From assembly GCA_015499995.1 (NCBI GenBank), contig JADNRV010000005.1, forward strand, positions 558,001 to 622,000: a stretch of DNA of 64,000 nucleotides, read 5' to 3'. Under the pieces are notes generated by a model that saw only the letters and a program-made list of their open reading frames with translations, ran no database searches and had not been told where the DNA came from. The stretch is from Flammula alnicola. Lineage: Eukaryota; Basidiomycota; Agaricomycetes; Agaricales; Strophariaceae. Position numbers and translations under genes: made by a program. How positions within the stretch are numbered: the first letter of the stretch is position 1; each line of letters begins with the position of its first letter. Positions 34,427 through 46,330 of the stretch are shown here, one piece after another.

Positions 34427-34689
34427 TGGCGTGTAAGAGAAAGAGATGAGCTGGCTAGGCTGCTGGAATGGTATCTGTTTGGGTTTGGATTTGGATAGGT
34501 CGGGGTAGGCTAGACAAGTTGCTTCCTCAGACTGGAGGGCGTGAGTCTTCGCCGGAACCGTTCGTTTGAGAGAGAGGGTCATGATCTCGTGGGCGCTTGA
34601 AGTTGCTGCAACACGTGTAAGGCGGAACACAGACTTTTTTGTACAAAGGAATGGGATCCAATCCCGGTCCTGTTTGTAGAAAAACTTGA
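34427..34689 (-). pseudogene. RAI1 fragment 3 (part of exon 1)
   Basis: Starts inside RAI1 exon 1 at the codons for SFSYTP and runs through the start-codon area (position equivalent to 12,181 has ATG to block R). Smaller than fragments 1 and 2 and broken by indels. Same strand as the intact gene. Confidence 0.85.
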
Positions 34690-35480
34690 GGAAGAGCTCT
34701 TGAAGGAGAGTCGTCGAGCGATCTCTGGTAATGATCGATGAGAATGTGGAGAAAGGTGGCCGGCCCTGGACATCTTCGGTAGCCTGTTTGTTCGGTGGTG
34801 AGATCCAAACAACTCGCCTCTTGCATTGCAACGTTCATGTTCTCGGAAAACTCTTGGAAAACTTGCTTCGAATGTCACCAATCTTTATCCTCCTGGGGGC
34901 CAGAGTTCCTGTCTGCCAATGCTTCATCAATAATATAAGCGTTATCTGGTCGTTCGGAGAACAGGCAAGGACCAGGTCTATATTTTCCGAGATGGATGGT
35001 TTAACCGCCTCGGAGCCCTGCCAGCAGAAGATCCCTATATCATCACCGTGAGCGTAACAGACTCGGAAGCTCAAGTTCAAGCCAGTGCACCTAGCACTGC
35101 ACATTCAACTTGAAGAGCAGAGCAAAATCACGATATGAATGACTCAACTGCAGATAGCGCATGAATCCTTCTTGGCTGTTGGACGTAACAACAATGATGT
35201 GCAATGATACCTATGGGCAATGATTATGCATTGATACCAACTGAACTCAGATTCATGGTCCGTGTCCTCTGCAGAACATGCTCCAATAACGTTATCTACG
35301 GATTTATCGTTTGCGCAGCCTGAACTGCTGTCCGGCGTCCCCAATATCTGTGGACCAGGGGCTCGCTCTGGCGCAGGCCAAAATACTGGAAGCACGCTCA
35401 TAAAGCAGATAAGTTACGATTCACGGTTCGTCTTGTTTTATTCTCATTTTCAATTCATTGGTTGATGTTCATGCTCTACA
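34690..35480 (-). repeat. Block R, copy 4
   Basis: The most complete copy. It includes the internal stretch at about 35,195-35,345 absent from copy 1, encoding PDSSSGCANDKSVDNVIGAC on the - strand. The frame breaks several times relative to copy 1. To the right, as in copy 1, comes protein X. Confidence 0.7.
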
Positions 35481-36470
35481 TAGGAAAAAGACATAGCAAC
35501 CAGAATGTAAGGAAATTGCGTTAGACGGCCGTGTGATAGTGGTCATGAAGGCATTTATCCGAAGGAACGTTAATGGCTCTGTGTCTTTGAATATGACCGG
35601 CGCTTGCCTTTTCTTTTGTTGCTGCTCTTCCCAGGAGTGCGAGTGTGCTGACAGACGTCTGATGAGATTTCGACTGGCCATTGATTTCGGCATTGTTTTT
35701 GTTCATCGCCAGCTTTGCCTGAAGGGGAAGACCTTTGTTGTTCACGTACAGGTGGTGATTTTTCTGGTGTTGTGGATACAGGAATTAGAGGTTGGTCTAG
35801 TTATGGAGACGTGGGAAGAAAATACACACCCCTCCGTTGAAATTGTTGGGAATTTGCTCCTTATACTTGTCGCGGAAGGATGCGGTGATGTGGTTCTTCT
35901 CCTTCGGGTTGCTTCCGCCCATGTGCGCGATGTGTCTGGAAAGAAACGACGAATGAGCCATCTACTTCAAGTTTGAACTTACTCAACAATGCCCATCCCT
36001 CCCTTGCCTTTCAACGCCGGATTGTTACTCATCTGCTGCTTCAGTTGGTACTTGTGCCACTCGATCGTGTCCTTACGTGCTTTGCCGTGCACCCCAATGC
36101 TATAGAGCTCTTTGCGAGCCTTTTCGCTCAACTTCAGCTTCGCCGAGTTGAGTAATGCCTTTTGCTTGTTTTGGGGCTGGGTGGTAGTGGAACCGGTACC
36201 TGTCTTCGCCTTGTCTTTCGAAAGTGGATTCTGTTTTATTTGGGTGTTCTTTGGCGGATTTCCTCTGGTCTGCAAGTCGATCAAGCCAAGCACGTTCCAG
36301 AAGTGAGTCGTCAACAAGGTCATTACGGGCTCCAAGTTCAAGCTCGATGAATTCCCGGTCAAGCAGCGCGTTCTCATAGGCTTCGCTGCGTTCGATAAGA
36401 CCATTGTTCCCAACGGGACTGCTATCCGTTGCTGTTAGCTCGCTCTGAATACTGAATACGAGACATAGGT
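35481..36470 (-). pseudogene. Uncharacterised basic protein X, copy 2
   Basis: Retains an acidic N-terminal region missing in copy 1 (NNGLIERSEAYENALLDREF, IELELGARNDLVDDSLLERA), then a Lys/Gln-rich linker, KLKLSEKARKELYSIGVHGK, the exon with HIAHMGGSNPKEKNHITASF, and the exon beginning KNHHLYVNNKGLPLQ. The acidic region and the linker are in different frames, and a 1-base deletion after SHQTSV (near 35,652) shifts the basic tail out of frame. The two copies are thus damaged at opposite ends. Splice sites are conserved with copy 1. No family recognised. Confidence 0.5.
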
Positions 36471-36684
36471 CCTCGTTAATCAAGATCACTTGAATTGGAA
36501 AGACAAAGGCTGTGGCAAAAACTATGCATGCGTGGGGCGAAAAGCATGTCCGATCCAAAGTGAGGACATTTAGTTTTGGATCGAACCTCTCCTACCAAGT
36601 GACTAGTGACTAAGTCTTTAAGCTTTAATACCTGAATCACGATGTCTCTGAAGGCGCTCGACTTCATCGTTACCCCACAAACTG

Positions 36685-38529
36685 ATGTCTTTTCCTGAGG
36701 AACCTCTCGACCTCTCTCCAGCTAAGGGTGGTGGATACTACCCAGCTGCGATTCATCAGGAACTTAACGGAGACAAATACAAAATCGTACGCAAGCTCGG
36801 ATATGGACCCCGGTCGTCTACGTGGCTTGTCTTGTGTTCCCACAGGCCCAAATACGTTGCGGTGAAGATCTTCACCATCGCCGCCTCAGAGCAGGCAAGG
36901 AATGTGGAGCTTCCCATCCTCAAGTCTTTACGCAGCATTGATCGTGACCTGCCGGTTCCAGTCTTTCAAGAGAGCTTCTGGGAGGAAAGCAGAGATGGAT
37001 CGCACCTTTGCGTGGTAATGAGTCCATTGAGCTACAATAATGCATGGAGGTATGTTTCATATCGTGATTTATTTCACCTTAATGTTATCGCTAAAGCATC
37101 CTAGCCATTAAAGCAGAAAACATATTTTTCTGGAAGGGGGTGGATGTCGATTTGATGAAACCCATCCTCGACTCAGAACCTGCACCGACCACTACAAAGA
37201 TCAAGAAATACGTCACTGTACAATCACAGCCCCTAATTCATGGTTTTAAATGGAAACACAAGAAGAATAAAGTTGTAGACTGGCCGCTTGTCCTTGGCAA
37301 CTTTGCACATGGTAAGACTTTTCCTCCTTCTGCGCCAATTTATGTGGTTTCCAACTACCTTTCGCTAGCCCAGCGATCGTCTTACAACTTACCGGAGAAG
37401 CATTATGACTATCTCTCTGCGCCCGAGACCCTATTGGGACAGGCGTCGTGCTCGCCTCAAACTGATATCTGGATGCTGGGTTATATGGTAAGTCGATCGC
37501 AAGAAATCTGTTTGGGCCCTTTCTCATGAAATCGTGCTCTCAGGCATTCAACCTCCTCACAGGCAAAGTTCCCTTCTACTCAAAGAGGAACGTTTCCAAA
37601 CAAATCGCCGCAATGCGAGCCGTCCTGGAAGACGAGGTCCCAGAAGAATGGCTCAGCGACAGTAAAATGAAGAACTACAATGCCACAGATCACGAGCTTG
37701 TTACTTCCATCGAAACGAGTCTCTCGGGTGTGCTCCACAAAGATGATGCATCAGCTGCAGCTTTCATTAAGAGTAGTGATGTGCCGGCTCGGGCTTGGCC
37801 TGAAAGCCCCGGCTCTGGCCCGGCTTTGGGCGGCTCAGGCTTTGTCAAATCACGAGCCGGGCCAAAAGCCGGAAATCAGGCTTGGCCCGGCCCGGCTTTG
37901 GCCCAAGCCGGGGCTTTGCTGACAAATTAGTTAAAACATAATATAATAAAAATATTTTGATATCTACATACAGATGCAAGTCTAAAGTACATATTTAACT
38001 ATTATACAGGTGACTAAGACATGTTGTCAAATGTGCAATACCACTTGCAACTTATTTTCGCACTCACATTGAACATTGATGGCATTTCAAACTCAGCCGG
38101 ACTTGTCCGTCAATGCATGGCCACCATTACACACGATCAACTGATCATCAGACTGACTTTAAACTATTATTAGATCAAACCTTCGTGAACATACTACAAA
38201 AAGTGCGTTTTGGGTACTCAAAGGTCAGTTTTTCACCGTTTGAACTCGAAAAAAAATTGGCAGAAAGCCCCGGCCTGGGCCGAGGGCTCGGGCTTATCAA
38301 ATTATCAGGCCGGGCCAAAGCCGGCTCCAGGCCAATGCCTTTGGCCTGGCTTGGCCCGGCTTCTTTGGGCCCGGCTTGGCTCGGCTTCTGGCCTCAGGCC
38401 GGAGCCGGCACATCACTAATTAAGAGCTGCCTTCGCTTGGATCCGAGAAAACGGCTTACGGCAAAAGAGTGCTCAGATCATGAATGGTTGGCTGACACCA
38501 CTGCTTGCTCTTGTGGATTCAACGGTTGA
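36685..38529 (+). pseudogene. SRPK-like pseudokinase, copy 3, disrupted
   Basis: Homologous to the other copies over all four exons, with the shared promoter block upstream. Exon 1 has lost 110 bases between codons for VVMSPLS and the HGA region (at about 37,031), with a 2-base GC microhomology at the join, so the frame shifts into NNAWRYVSYRD. Exon 4 is split by a 645-bp hAT-like MITE. The remaining motifs (VAVKIF, AIKAENIFF, VLGNFAHG, SAPETLLGQASC, LDPRKRLTAKEC) match the family, including the missing catalytic Asp residues. Nothing suggests a functional product. Confidence 0.9.
37774..38418. mobile_element. hAT-like MITE
   Basis: A 645-bp insertion in exon 4 of kinase copy 3. Termini are perfect inverted repeats of at least 17 bases (TAGTGATGTGCCGGCTC). 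The flanking 8-bp sequence ATTAAGAG is duplicated (37,766-37,773 and 38,419-38,426), and kinase copies 1, 2 and 4 have the uninterrupted site. The 8-bp duplication and the TAGNG-type end fit the hAT superfamily. Subterminal regions are packed with GGCCCGGC-type motifs. No coding capacity, so it depends on an autonomous relative elsewhere. Confidence 0.9.
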
Positions 38530-38689
38530 AAAAGGAGGCGAAGCAATGAAATGGTTATGGAATTTGTTTTCGGTATGATCAGAAGTAAGGTTTGTGATAA
38601 ATAAAATTACATCATCAATGGATAATGGGATGAAGTGAGGTGGTACAGTGTGAGAGCAGAGAGCGAGGATAGACAGAGACGGAGAGAGA

Positions 38690-38790
38690 CCACGAACAGA
38701 GAAACAGAACGCGAGAAAAGAGAACAAGAAATAGTAGTATGTCGCATGGATGGATGTCAATGAATACACGATACAACACCTGAATAAGAA
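38690..38790 (-). repeat. Short inverted copy of DUF2415 gene 3' flank
   Basis: Matches the inverted DUF2415 3' piece at 16.5 kb (GAGAAACAGAACGCGAGAAA and CATGGATGGATGTCAATGAA) and, in reverse, about 51,600-51,690. In both places it lies just downstream of a kinase copy, so it belongs to the duplicated unit. Confidence 0.75.
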
Positions 38791-38926
38791 AAGAGCCAGC
38801 GTCGTGGAACCTCCTGGCTGGAAATAACGATTATCTTACTTATCTTCACTGAAGGGCAAAGTTTGCCTTCGACCGAGTATCACACTAGATATATTACGGA
38901 GAAATGGAGCTCGTGGCCGTCCATCG

Positions 38927-38939
38927 GATATGCTAAATT
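38927..38939. repeat. Left 13-bp target-site duplication of the retroposon
   Basis: GATATGCTAAATT, repeated exactly at 45,991-46,003 on the other side of the nested element. The empty paralogous site is in block S copy 1 near 18,647. Confidence 0.85.
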
Positions 38940-39745
38940 TTTTTTTTTTTTTTTTTTGGAATCCCGTTTATAGTCATTTTCGGGGCGAACCCCATGTAGA
39001 CTACTCACAGCCGGCCTGTACCTAATGTAGATAGACAACCCCCAGCTACCCCAACCCATGTAGGCGGCAACTTAATCCCCCTTTCCGAACCTTACGGCCG
39101 GTCTGGCAGAAGGAGTCGGCCAATGAAGCTATCTACCCCGGGCGCACTCCTGCGCTATATATGAGTAATTAACAGTTACTACTTTAAGCGATTCCTGTCT
39201 AATCTATGATGGGATCGTGTTTCTCCGATTCGTCTCCTCTTGCTGCCACCCTCGGCCTTGTGCCCCACGTGGACCCCCTATACCAATACCCTTCCGGCTA
39301 GCAGGACCCGGGGACTGGTTTACCAGCCTCGGCAGTTGCCAGATCGTTGCCGACCCCGTCCCAGGTGTAAAGTCTAGGAGCACGGTGGAGATCTTGAACA
39401 AGTTTTAAACTCCGAAGGCTTCTTGAGGCGGAGCTCGTATATCGAATTTTGAACGTCTTGTCAGTGGCGTGGAAGTACAGCGCGTTTGGTAATCTATTAT
39501 AACAATTGAAAGTGGTGTCTTGGCATTTCCCACGGGGGATATCTGGGCATTCTCATTGGCTGCAGCTGGGCCCGTCGCTCTTGGCGGATGGGAAAACGAG
39601 TGATGTCACACGTTGCTGATTGATTATCGAGTCTTACTTATCTTCCCCCTCCATATTCTTTTTGTGTGATGTTCCAAATGCAAGATCCCTTTTGCTTTCA
39701 ATTCAACAACTCAATGTTCGTCGAGCCTGACAATCAATGAAACAG

Positions 39746-42700
39746 ATGTCTTCCGGGCGACGGTCTACAAGTTCCGGAATGTTCGGACCATCGCGACCCT
39801 TACAACGGCGACGCGGTTCACGATCACCAGGGTGGCGCGTCGTCAATTGAACACTCTAATAATCACCACTGCCCACTAACGATATATGTGAGTATTCAGC
39901 TCTTCTTTCCACCAACAGAAACTCATATGCCATTGAATAGGCCTGATGAGCTACTCAATACACCTCAACGACATCAAAGACAGACCCGCAAAGCATTTCA
40001 GGAACTGAATGCCAACGCGCATGAAAACCCTCGCCGCCGTCGAACTCCTGCCCCAAGGCCTGAAACACCTACACCCCAACCTGGAGCTGTCGAGAGGGCA
40101 AGGACGAATTCACGACGCTCAGGACGGGAAACTCGGAACAACGACCTTGAAAGCAGTCCCAGAAGGCGCCATCCTCGCAATACTCAGGACAAAAACCGTG
40201 CACCCAGTCCATCTGGAGGTGAAGGATCTTTAGAGATGGTTGGTTTTGGGAATAGGGTGTGTATTAATATCCTTTCTTACGAGCTCTTTATTTGCTTTAG
40301 ATTCCTCTCGCGTCTATCTGTTGCCTATCGAGCCCACCTTCTACGCAAATGGCTGTCGGAGCGAATCATCAGCTCATTTCACCTCAGCGGCAGGTGCAAT
40401 TACCTCCAAATAACAGAGCTGCAGCCCAGCAATGTCGGCGTGCTCGAGAGCGACAAGCTTCGCAGCTCACAAGAAATGTTCCCGAGCATACCGTAAGTGT
40501 ATTCATTAGTTTTTCTTTTTGAATGTTTACTCATTTCCTCTTTCAGCTCAATGCGAGAGTTCAAGATGCTCGCACTGAAAGTGCAAGACAGCAGCAATCA
40601 ACTAGGCTACATAGAGGCTCTGCTACGCTGCCGACACCACCTGCTACCCAGGAGGCATCCTCCGCAACACAAAGTAAGTCAAAAATGATTATTGTTCCTG
40701 TAGCATGGTTTCTGATAGCCATTCCTGTCCCTTTAGCACTGATTCAAGAAATTGCTGCCCAGGCACCTGTGTCTGCCGTGTCAATGGCGATGACAAATCA
40801 ACAGAGTGAGTTGTCAACATCGTGATTAATGACTACCTGCACTAATTCTCCTCTCAGTTACATGCGGTGCTCACAGTGTCCCCTCTGAACCTGTTGGAGG
40901 CGACAATAGTCACCAACCCAATTGTGCTCGGGCAAACGGTAAGTCTGCAAACTAAAATTTATTACTTAATGTTCTAAACTGTCTTTTTAGTGGAAAATAA
41001 TATCGATCGTCAGGGCATCCCACAAGCAGAAGACCAGGATGTTGATCGTACGTATCACATGCCTGTTTTATCTGCTCTATACTCATTTTGGACCAGAGAT
41101 GACCATTGTCAACGACCACGAAGAGGAGGAAGAAGAAAGAGTACATGTGGCTGCCCATGCAGGACAACGAATCATACAAGATAATCCAGGTATGTAAGAT
41201 AATCCGGGTTCCTTTTTGGCAGAGCTAACTTCTGTCTAAACAGCTCCTCGAGCACGTCGTCAACGCGTTCGTCGCCAAGACCTCTTTTGCATTGCACGGA
41301 AGCCTTACGAAGATCTGACTGAACGACATTATCTTGGACGTATGGACGTGCCATGTCCAGACTGCAGTGCGCTACATTGGCTCGCCGAGAGACTCTCTGC
41401 AAGCAGCCAGCATAATCCTAAGTTTGGAACCTGTTGTTCAGAGGGCCGTGTGCGTTTACCGGTGTTAGATGCCCCGCCTGAACCCCTTCATAGTTTCTTC
41501 ACCTCGGATGACCGCGATTCAAAATCCTTTCGGGAGGATATCTGGAAATATAATCGGGCACTGGCTTTCACATCATTGGGTGTCACAGAGGATCACTCAA
41601 TCAACCAAGGGCAAGGTCAGCCTGTCTTTCGCATTTGCGGAGAACTTTGCCACAATTCCGGCGCATTGGTTCCATCTGGCGATAAGCTCCCTCGATATGC
41701 TCAACTATACATATATGAACCCCGAGCCGCTCTAGAATCACGCATGGCACAGAACCAAAGCCTGTCACGAAACATCATGCAGGGCCTTCAGAATATGCTC
41801 CTTCAACACCACCAGTACGCACCCATTTTCAAACATGCCCATGAAATCCTCCGCGACTACGATGGCCCGGTTAAAGATGCTGAAGTCCGTCTCCGTGTTG
41901 CCCCTGGGCTTGACAAACGGCGATACAATTTGCCGACTGCAGATGAAGTCGCCGTGATTTTGCCAGGTGCACAATCCAGAGCACCTCGCGATATCGTACT
42001 TCGTAATCGTGCAGGACCACTATATCAAATCAGCGACCTGCATCCCGCCTATGCCCCTCTTCAATACCCACTCCTCTTTCCTCGGGGTGAAAACGGATGG
42101 CATCCCGACATGGTTTTGCATGAAAGTACTCAGCAACGTGGAACTCGGCTTCATCATGCACAGCAGCGTCAGGAAAAGCGAAATCAGCGTGGCTTAAACA
42201 ATGCCCAACCAACCCATGAGCATCAAGAATCGAGACGACTGACTCTTTGTCGGTATGTTGCCTTTCGCATCCATTCTCGCCCAGGAGAATTCAATATCCT
42301 TCTGCATGGTGGACGACTTTTTACGCGCTATATGGTCGACATGTTTGCCTCACTTGATCAGAGCAGACTCCGATTCTTGGAAGACAATCAACCGCAAATC
42401 CGGGCTGCACATTTTAGTGGACTTGAAGATGCAATGGTGGATGACGGCGACAATGCAGATCTCCACGAACTGGGCCAGTGTATCATTCTTCCCTCTTCCT
42501 ACATTGGTGGGCCACGACACATGACACAGCGGTTTCAAGATGCCATGGCAATCGCATGTTATTTTTGCAAAGTCGACATCTTCCTCACAATGACAACCAA
42601 TCCTCGCTGGAAGGAGATCGACGACGAGCTTCTTCCTGGCCAGACGGCGTATGATCGTCCTGATTTGGTGGCTCGCGTATTTCAGATGAAGAAGGACGCT

Positions 42701-45545
42701 CTTATAGACTACATTTACAAGCACGGCATTTTCGGAAGGGCTGTCGCTTACGTGTATACCATTGAATTCCAGAAGCGAGGCTTGCCTCACATTCACCTCC
42801 TGATTTTTCTCAAGGGACCCTACAAGCTGCTGACACCCGAAGCAGTTGATTCCTGTATATGGGCGCGTTGGCCTGATCCTGATATTCAACCACTCTTATT
42901 CGAGACAGTCAAGCGATGCATGGTTCATGGACCGTGTGGAGCATTGAACTTAAACGCGCCCTGCATGGTTGATGGGAAATGCAGCAAAGGCTATCCCAAA
43001 AATTTCCAGGAGTTCACGAACATGGACCGGAATGGCTACCCACTTTACTTCAGGCCCAACGACGGACGGAAATACAAGGTTGGCGATCATTGGTTGGATA
43101 ATCGGTGGATCGTGCCCTTCCCTCCCTGGCCCTGTGCATTTCTCGACTGCCACATAAACGCTGAATGTGCCGTCTCGATTGGTAGCATCAAGTACCCCTT
43201 CAAATATGTTCACAAAGGCCCAGATTGTGCGTTGTTGGAATACCAGCGTGACGAGATTAGACGGTGGATCGACGGTCGGTATATCTCTCCGCCTGAGGCA
43301 TCATGGCGCATCTTTCAATTCGAAATGCATGACCAGGTTCCTGCCGTCGTCCGTCTTCAAGTTCACCTCGAAGGCCATCATATGGTGATGTTCAACCCTA
43401 ACGATAACATTGAAGATGTCGTCCAACGTGGTGCCCAAGAACGAACAACACTTACTGCTTACTTTGAAGCCAATGCGGATGAGGGGCCCCTGGGAGCTGA
43501 AGCACGCAAGCATACTTATCAGGAATTTCCTCAGTACTTCACCTGGGACAACGTTGGGAAGCAATGGAATTTACGGAAGCAGAAAGGATTTTCACTTGGT
43601 AGAATGTACTTCATCAAGCCTACAGCCGGCGAACAATTCTACCTTCGTACCCTTCTCACCATCGTCAAAGGGGCTGAGTCTTTCGAAGACCTCCGTTGTA
43701 TTCCTGGACAGCATGAACCTTTACCAACATATCATGCAGCATGCGTTGCGCGAGGGCTCCTGGCAGATGATGGCGAATGGAGACTGTGCCTCGAAGAGGC
43801 TGCTCAAATCAAGACTGGAACTCAGCTTCGACATCTTTTTGCCAGCCTCTTGCTCTTTTCTGACGTTTCTCAACCTGAGCTTCTCTGGCGAGATTTTCGT
43901 CACCACATTTGTGATGATCTGGAATGGCAGCTGGGTGCAATGGGCATAACCAATCCACCGGAAGAGGACATCTACGACTTCGGCTTATTTCTGCTTGACA
44001 AGGTTCTTCGAGAGTCAGGACACTCCCTCGATGACTGGCCTTCGATGCCGAAACCTCAAAACAACTGGAATGAGTTGGTGATGAATCCTCTAATCGCCGA
44101 ACAGCTTAACTACGACAGGAACATGCTACGCACTGACCTCGATTCAACGCTTCCTCACCTAAATGAAGATCAAAAAAAAGCATTCACTTCTATTGTCAAC
44201 TCTGTCACGAACAACATGGGCAAGCTTTTTTTCCTACATGGCCCGGGGGGCACCGGAAAGACCTTCGTCTACAATGTGATCTGTGCAAAGTTGCGCTGTG
44301 ATGGTGTCATTGTACTCTGCGTGTCGTCATCCGGAATTTCCGCACTCCTTTTGCAAGGTGGACGAACGGCCCACTCTATGTTCAAAATCCCTGTTGAAAA
44401 CCTCCATGAAGATTCATTCTGCAGCATTCCGAAGAACAGTCAACGTGCAGATTTACTGCGTGCCACGCAGGCAATCATCTGGGATGAGATTGGTGCCCAA
44501 CATAGACATGCTGTTGAGGCATTGGACCGGACTCTCCAAGATATTCGTGACGACAAGAGGCTATTTGGTGGAATTACTGCGATTTTAGGTGGAGATTTTT
44601 TGCAGACTCTTCCAATTGTCCCGCGAGGATCACGAGTTGATATCGTCGATGCGACTATCCAGCGCTCTTCCCTCTGGGAACACATCGAGATTCTCTCTTT
44701 GCGACAAAACATGAGGCTTGCGCATGGTAGCCAGGATGCTCGAGACTTTGCACAATGGTTGTTGGATGTCGGCCATGGTCGCAATCTCATCAACGAAAAT
44801 AAAGTTCAATTTCCGGACTACATGCGAGCAGAATCTGCTGATTCATTGATAGAGTCTATTTATCCTGCCATTAACTCCACCCCTCCTCCTCCTCCTGAAT
44901 ACTTCCTTAATCGCATGATCCTCGCACCTCGAAATACCGATGTAGGTGAAATAAATCAGGAAATTCTGGATCAAATAGCGGGCGGTAGTCGGCAATACAT
45001 CAGTGCAGATGAAATCGTCCACGAACCAGGAGCAGATCCTCGAGACGATGAACCCATTCCAATTGAATATCTTCGCTCTGTCAACTCTTCCAGTCTTCCT
45101 CCCGGTGAATTGAATCTGAAAATCGGATGCCCTGTCATATTGCTTCGCAATCTTTTGCCAGCTCAGGGATTGTGCAATGGGACGCGCATGATAATTATGC
45201 AAATGGGCAATCGGGTTCTCGAGGTGCGACTGCTTGGCGGTGAAAAAGATGGGCAGTTAGCACTTATCCCTCGAATTTCATTGACCCCCACAAGCACAAC
45301 TGAAGTCTCCTTCCAATTTAAGCGGCGCCAATTTCCTGTTCGTCTGGCATTTGCGCTATCCATCAACAAATCTCAAGGCCAATCTGTACAACATGTTGGA
45401 CTCTATCTCCGCTTTCCAGTTTTCGCACATATATGTGGCTCTTTCCCGTGCAACATCCCCTCATAACATCAGAATCCTTCTTCCGGACGATGCTGAAGAA
45501 TCCCTGACTACAAACATTGTATATAATGAAGTTCTTATAGATTAG
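39746..45545 (+). CDS. Helitron Rep-helicase transposase (frameshifted near the C terminus)
   Basis: Small 5' exons (about 39,746-41,190) encode a low-complexity Arg/Gln-rich N terminus. The main exon starts near 41,244. It has a Cys-rich zinc finger (MDVPCPDCSALHW), then the HUH Rep nuclease: LTMTTNPRWKEI, the His-x-His motif in GLPHIHLLIF, and the Tyr region KYPFKYVHKG. A PIF1-type helicase follows: Walker A HGPGGTGKTF, Walker B IIWDEIGA, LGGDFLQTLPIV, LSLRQNMR and LAFALSINKSQGQS. The frame ends at 45,466 with an unrelated tail, while the missing end (HIYVALSRATSPHNIRILLP, helicase motif VI, to 45,545) is intact in another frame, so a small deletion near 45,430 has broken it. Known role: rolling-circle transposition. 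N-terminal exon boundaries are uncertain. Confidence 0.88.
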
Positions 45546-45629
45546 TTGATGTGTAGTTAGCCTCCAGTACTCTGAATCCAGTATCTGCTAGCATTAATAC
45601 ACAGCCTTTGGATCATCTAATATCAAAGG

Positions 45630-45660
45630 ACCCGTGCGAATGCACGGGTAAACTGGCTAG
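45630..45660 (+). other. Helitron 3' terminal hairpin and CTAG end
   Basis: Stem ACCCGTGC / GCACGGGT with loop GAAT, then AAACTGGCTAG. This is the standard transposition terminator of Helitrons, and the next base is T as expected for the A/T target. Confidence 0.9.
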
Positions 45661-45990
45661 TTGAATTTATATACCGGCATATATCCGGTCGAGTTAACCC
45701 CTCCCAACTCCGTTCCCACATGTGGTGCCAGATTGGTACAAACGGTACAGTTTTCCCTCCCAGTCTGTCAGGCTACTTATTCACACGCCGCTAGATCCAG
45801 CTAATGTCACCGGACCCACCACTCGACCTTAATCCAACAGAGACATCATTGATTCCGGCTTAAGTAATAACAGTGATAGAATCTCCCAGTGTCTAAAATG
45901 TGTCTGGAAGGGTTTCGGGGCAGGTTCGAACCCTAGGCCTTGCCGTCAGCAAAGCACGAGCAATGGTATCACTACACCACCGCGCCCCCC

Positions 45991-46003
45991 GATATGCTAA
46001 ATT
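45991..46003. repeat. Right 13-bp target-site duplication of the retroposon
   Basis: GATATGCTAAATT, identical to 38,927-38,939. Block S resumes directly afterwards with GCAGATGGCCTGTG. Confidence 0.85.
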
Positions 46004-46330
46004 GCAGATGGCCTGTGTTTCCGATTCCGAAGACGGACAGTACTTTTCTTTTCTTTCCTTTCCTCGACTGCGCTTTTCAAGTGGGGACTTGGCACCGAAC
46101 GTGAGGCGGGATTGGCACGCCGCGCAAGTACAGCCCTACATGTACACGTTCTAATAGCAGCTGGTTTGTCTTGGGCGTTCTTGGACGATGATCTTCGACT
46201 TTTCGATTACTTGGCGAAGACTTGGGCTCTCATATATGCACGCATCGTGGAATGTATTGTCTTCGTTTGTATTGGGCACAGGCATGGGACACTGCGCGTG
46301 AGAGATCTGGCTAGAGAATTAATCAGATTA
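46004..46330. repeat. Block S, copy 2, right part
   Basis: Continues block S (compare 18,655-18,996): the segments GATTCCGAAGACGGACAGTAC and CGCCGCGCAAGTACAGCCCT are shared. The left part is at 38,820-38,939. Confidence 0.8.

Larger units (their letters stand above)
39493..45660 (+). mobile_element. Helitron inserted inside the retroposon
   Basis: The 3' end is canonical: an 8-bp stem hairpin (ACCCGTGC GAAT GCACGGGT, 45,630-45,649), 11 further bases, and terminal CTAG followed by T. The 5' end is placed at TCTATTATAACAATTG after an A, because Helitrons begin with TC and insert between A and T without target duplication; removing it rejoins TTTGGTAA to TTGAATTT. The interior encodes a Rep/helicase. 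The 3' end is firm; the 5' end is the best candidate by sequence and could lie elsewhere between 39,000 and 39,750. Confidence 0.8.
38940..45990 (-). mobile_element. tRNA-headed, poly(A)-tailed retroposon (SINE-like), split by a Helitron
   Basis: On the - strand the element starts at 45,990 with GGGGGGCGCGGTGGTGTAGT, carrying an A-box-like GGTGTAGTGA, and has a B box GGGTTCGAACC about 50 bases later, the internal pol III promoter of tRNA-derived SINEs. It ends at the left in about 18 A residues (T run 38,940-38,957). A 13-bp target duplication flanks it, as made by LINE-type target-primed insertion. Without the Helitron the body is about 880 bases (38,940-39,492 plus 45,661-45,990), long for a SINE, so a composite with LINE-derived sequence is possible. 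I see no coding capacity. Confidence 0.75.

Noticed and set aside
45920..45990. Possible tRNA gene (GGTTCGAACC B box and A-box-like sequence on the - strand)
   Set aside because: No cloverleaf can be completed, and it lies at the head of a poly(A)-tailed element flanked by a 13-bp target duplication, so it is a SINE head.
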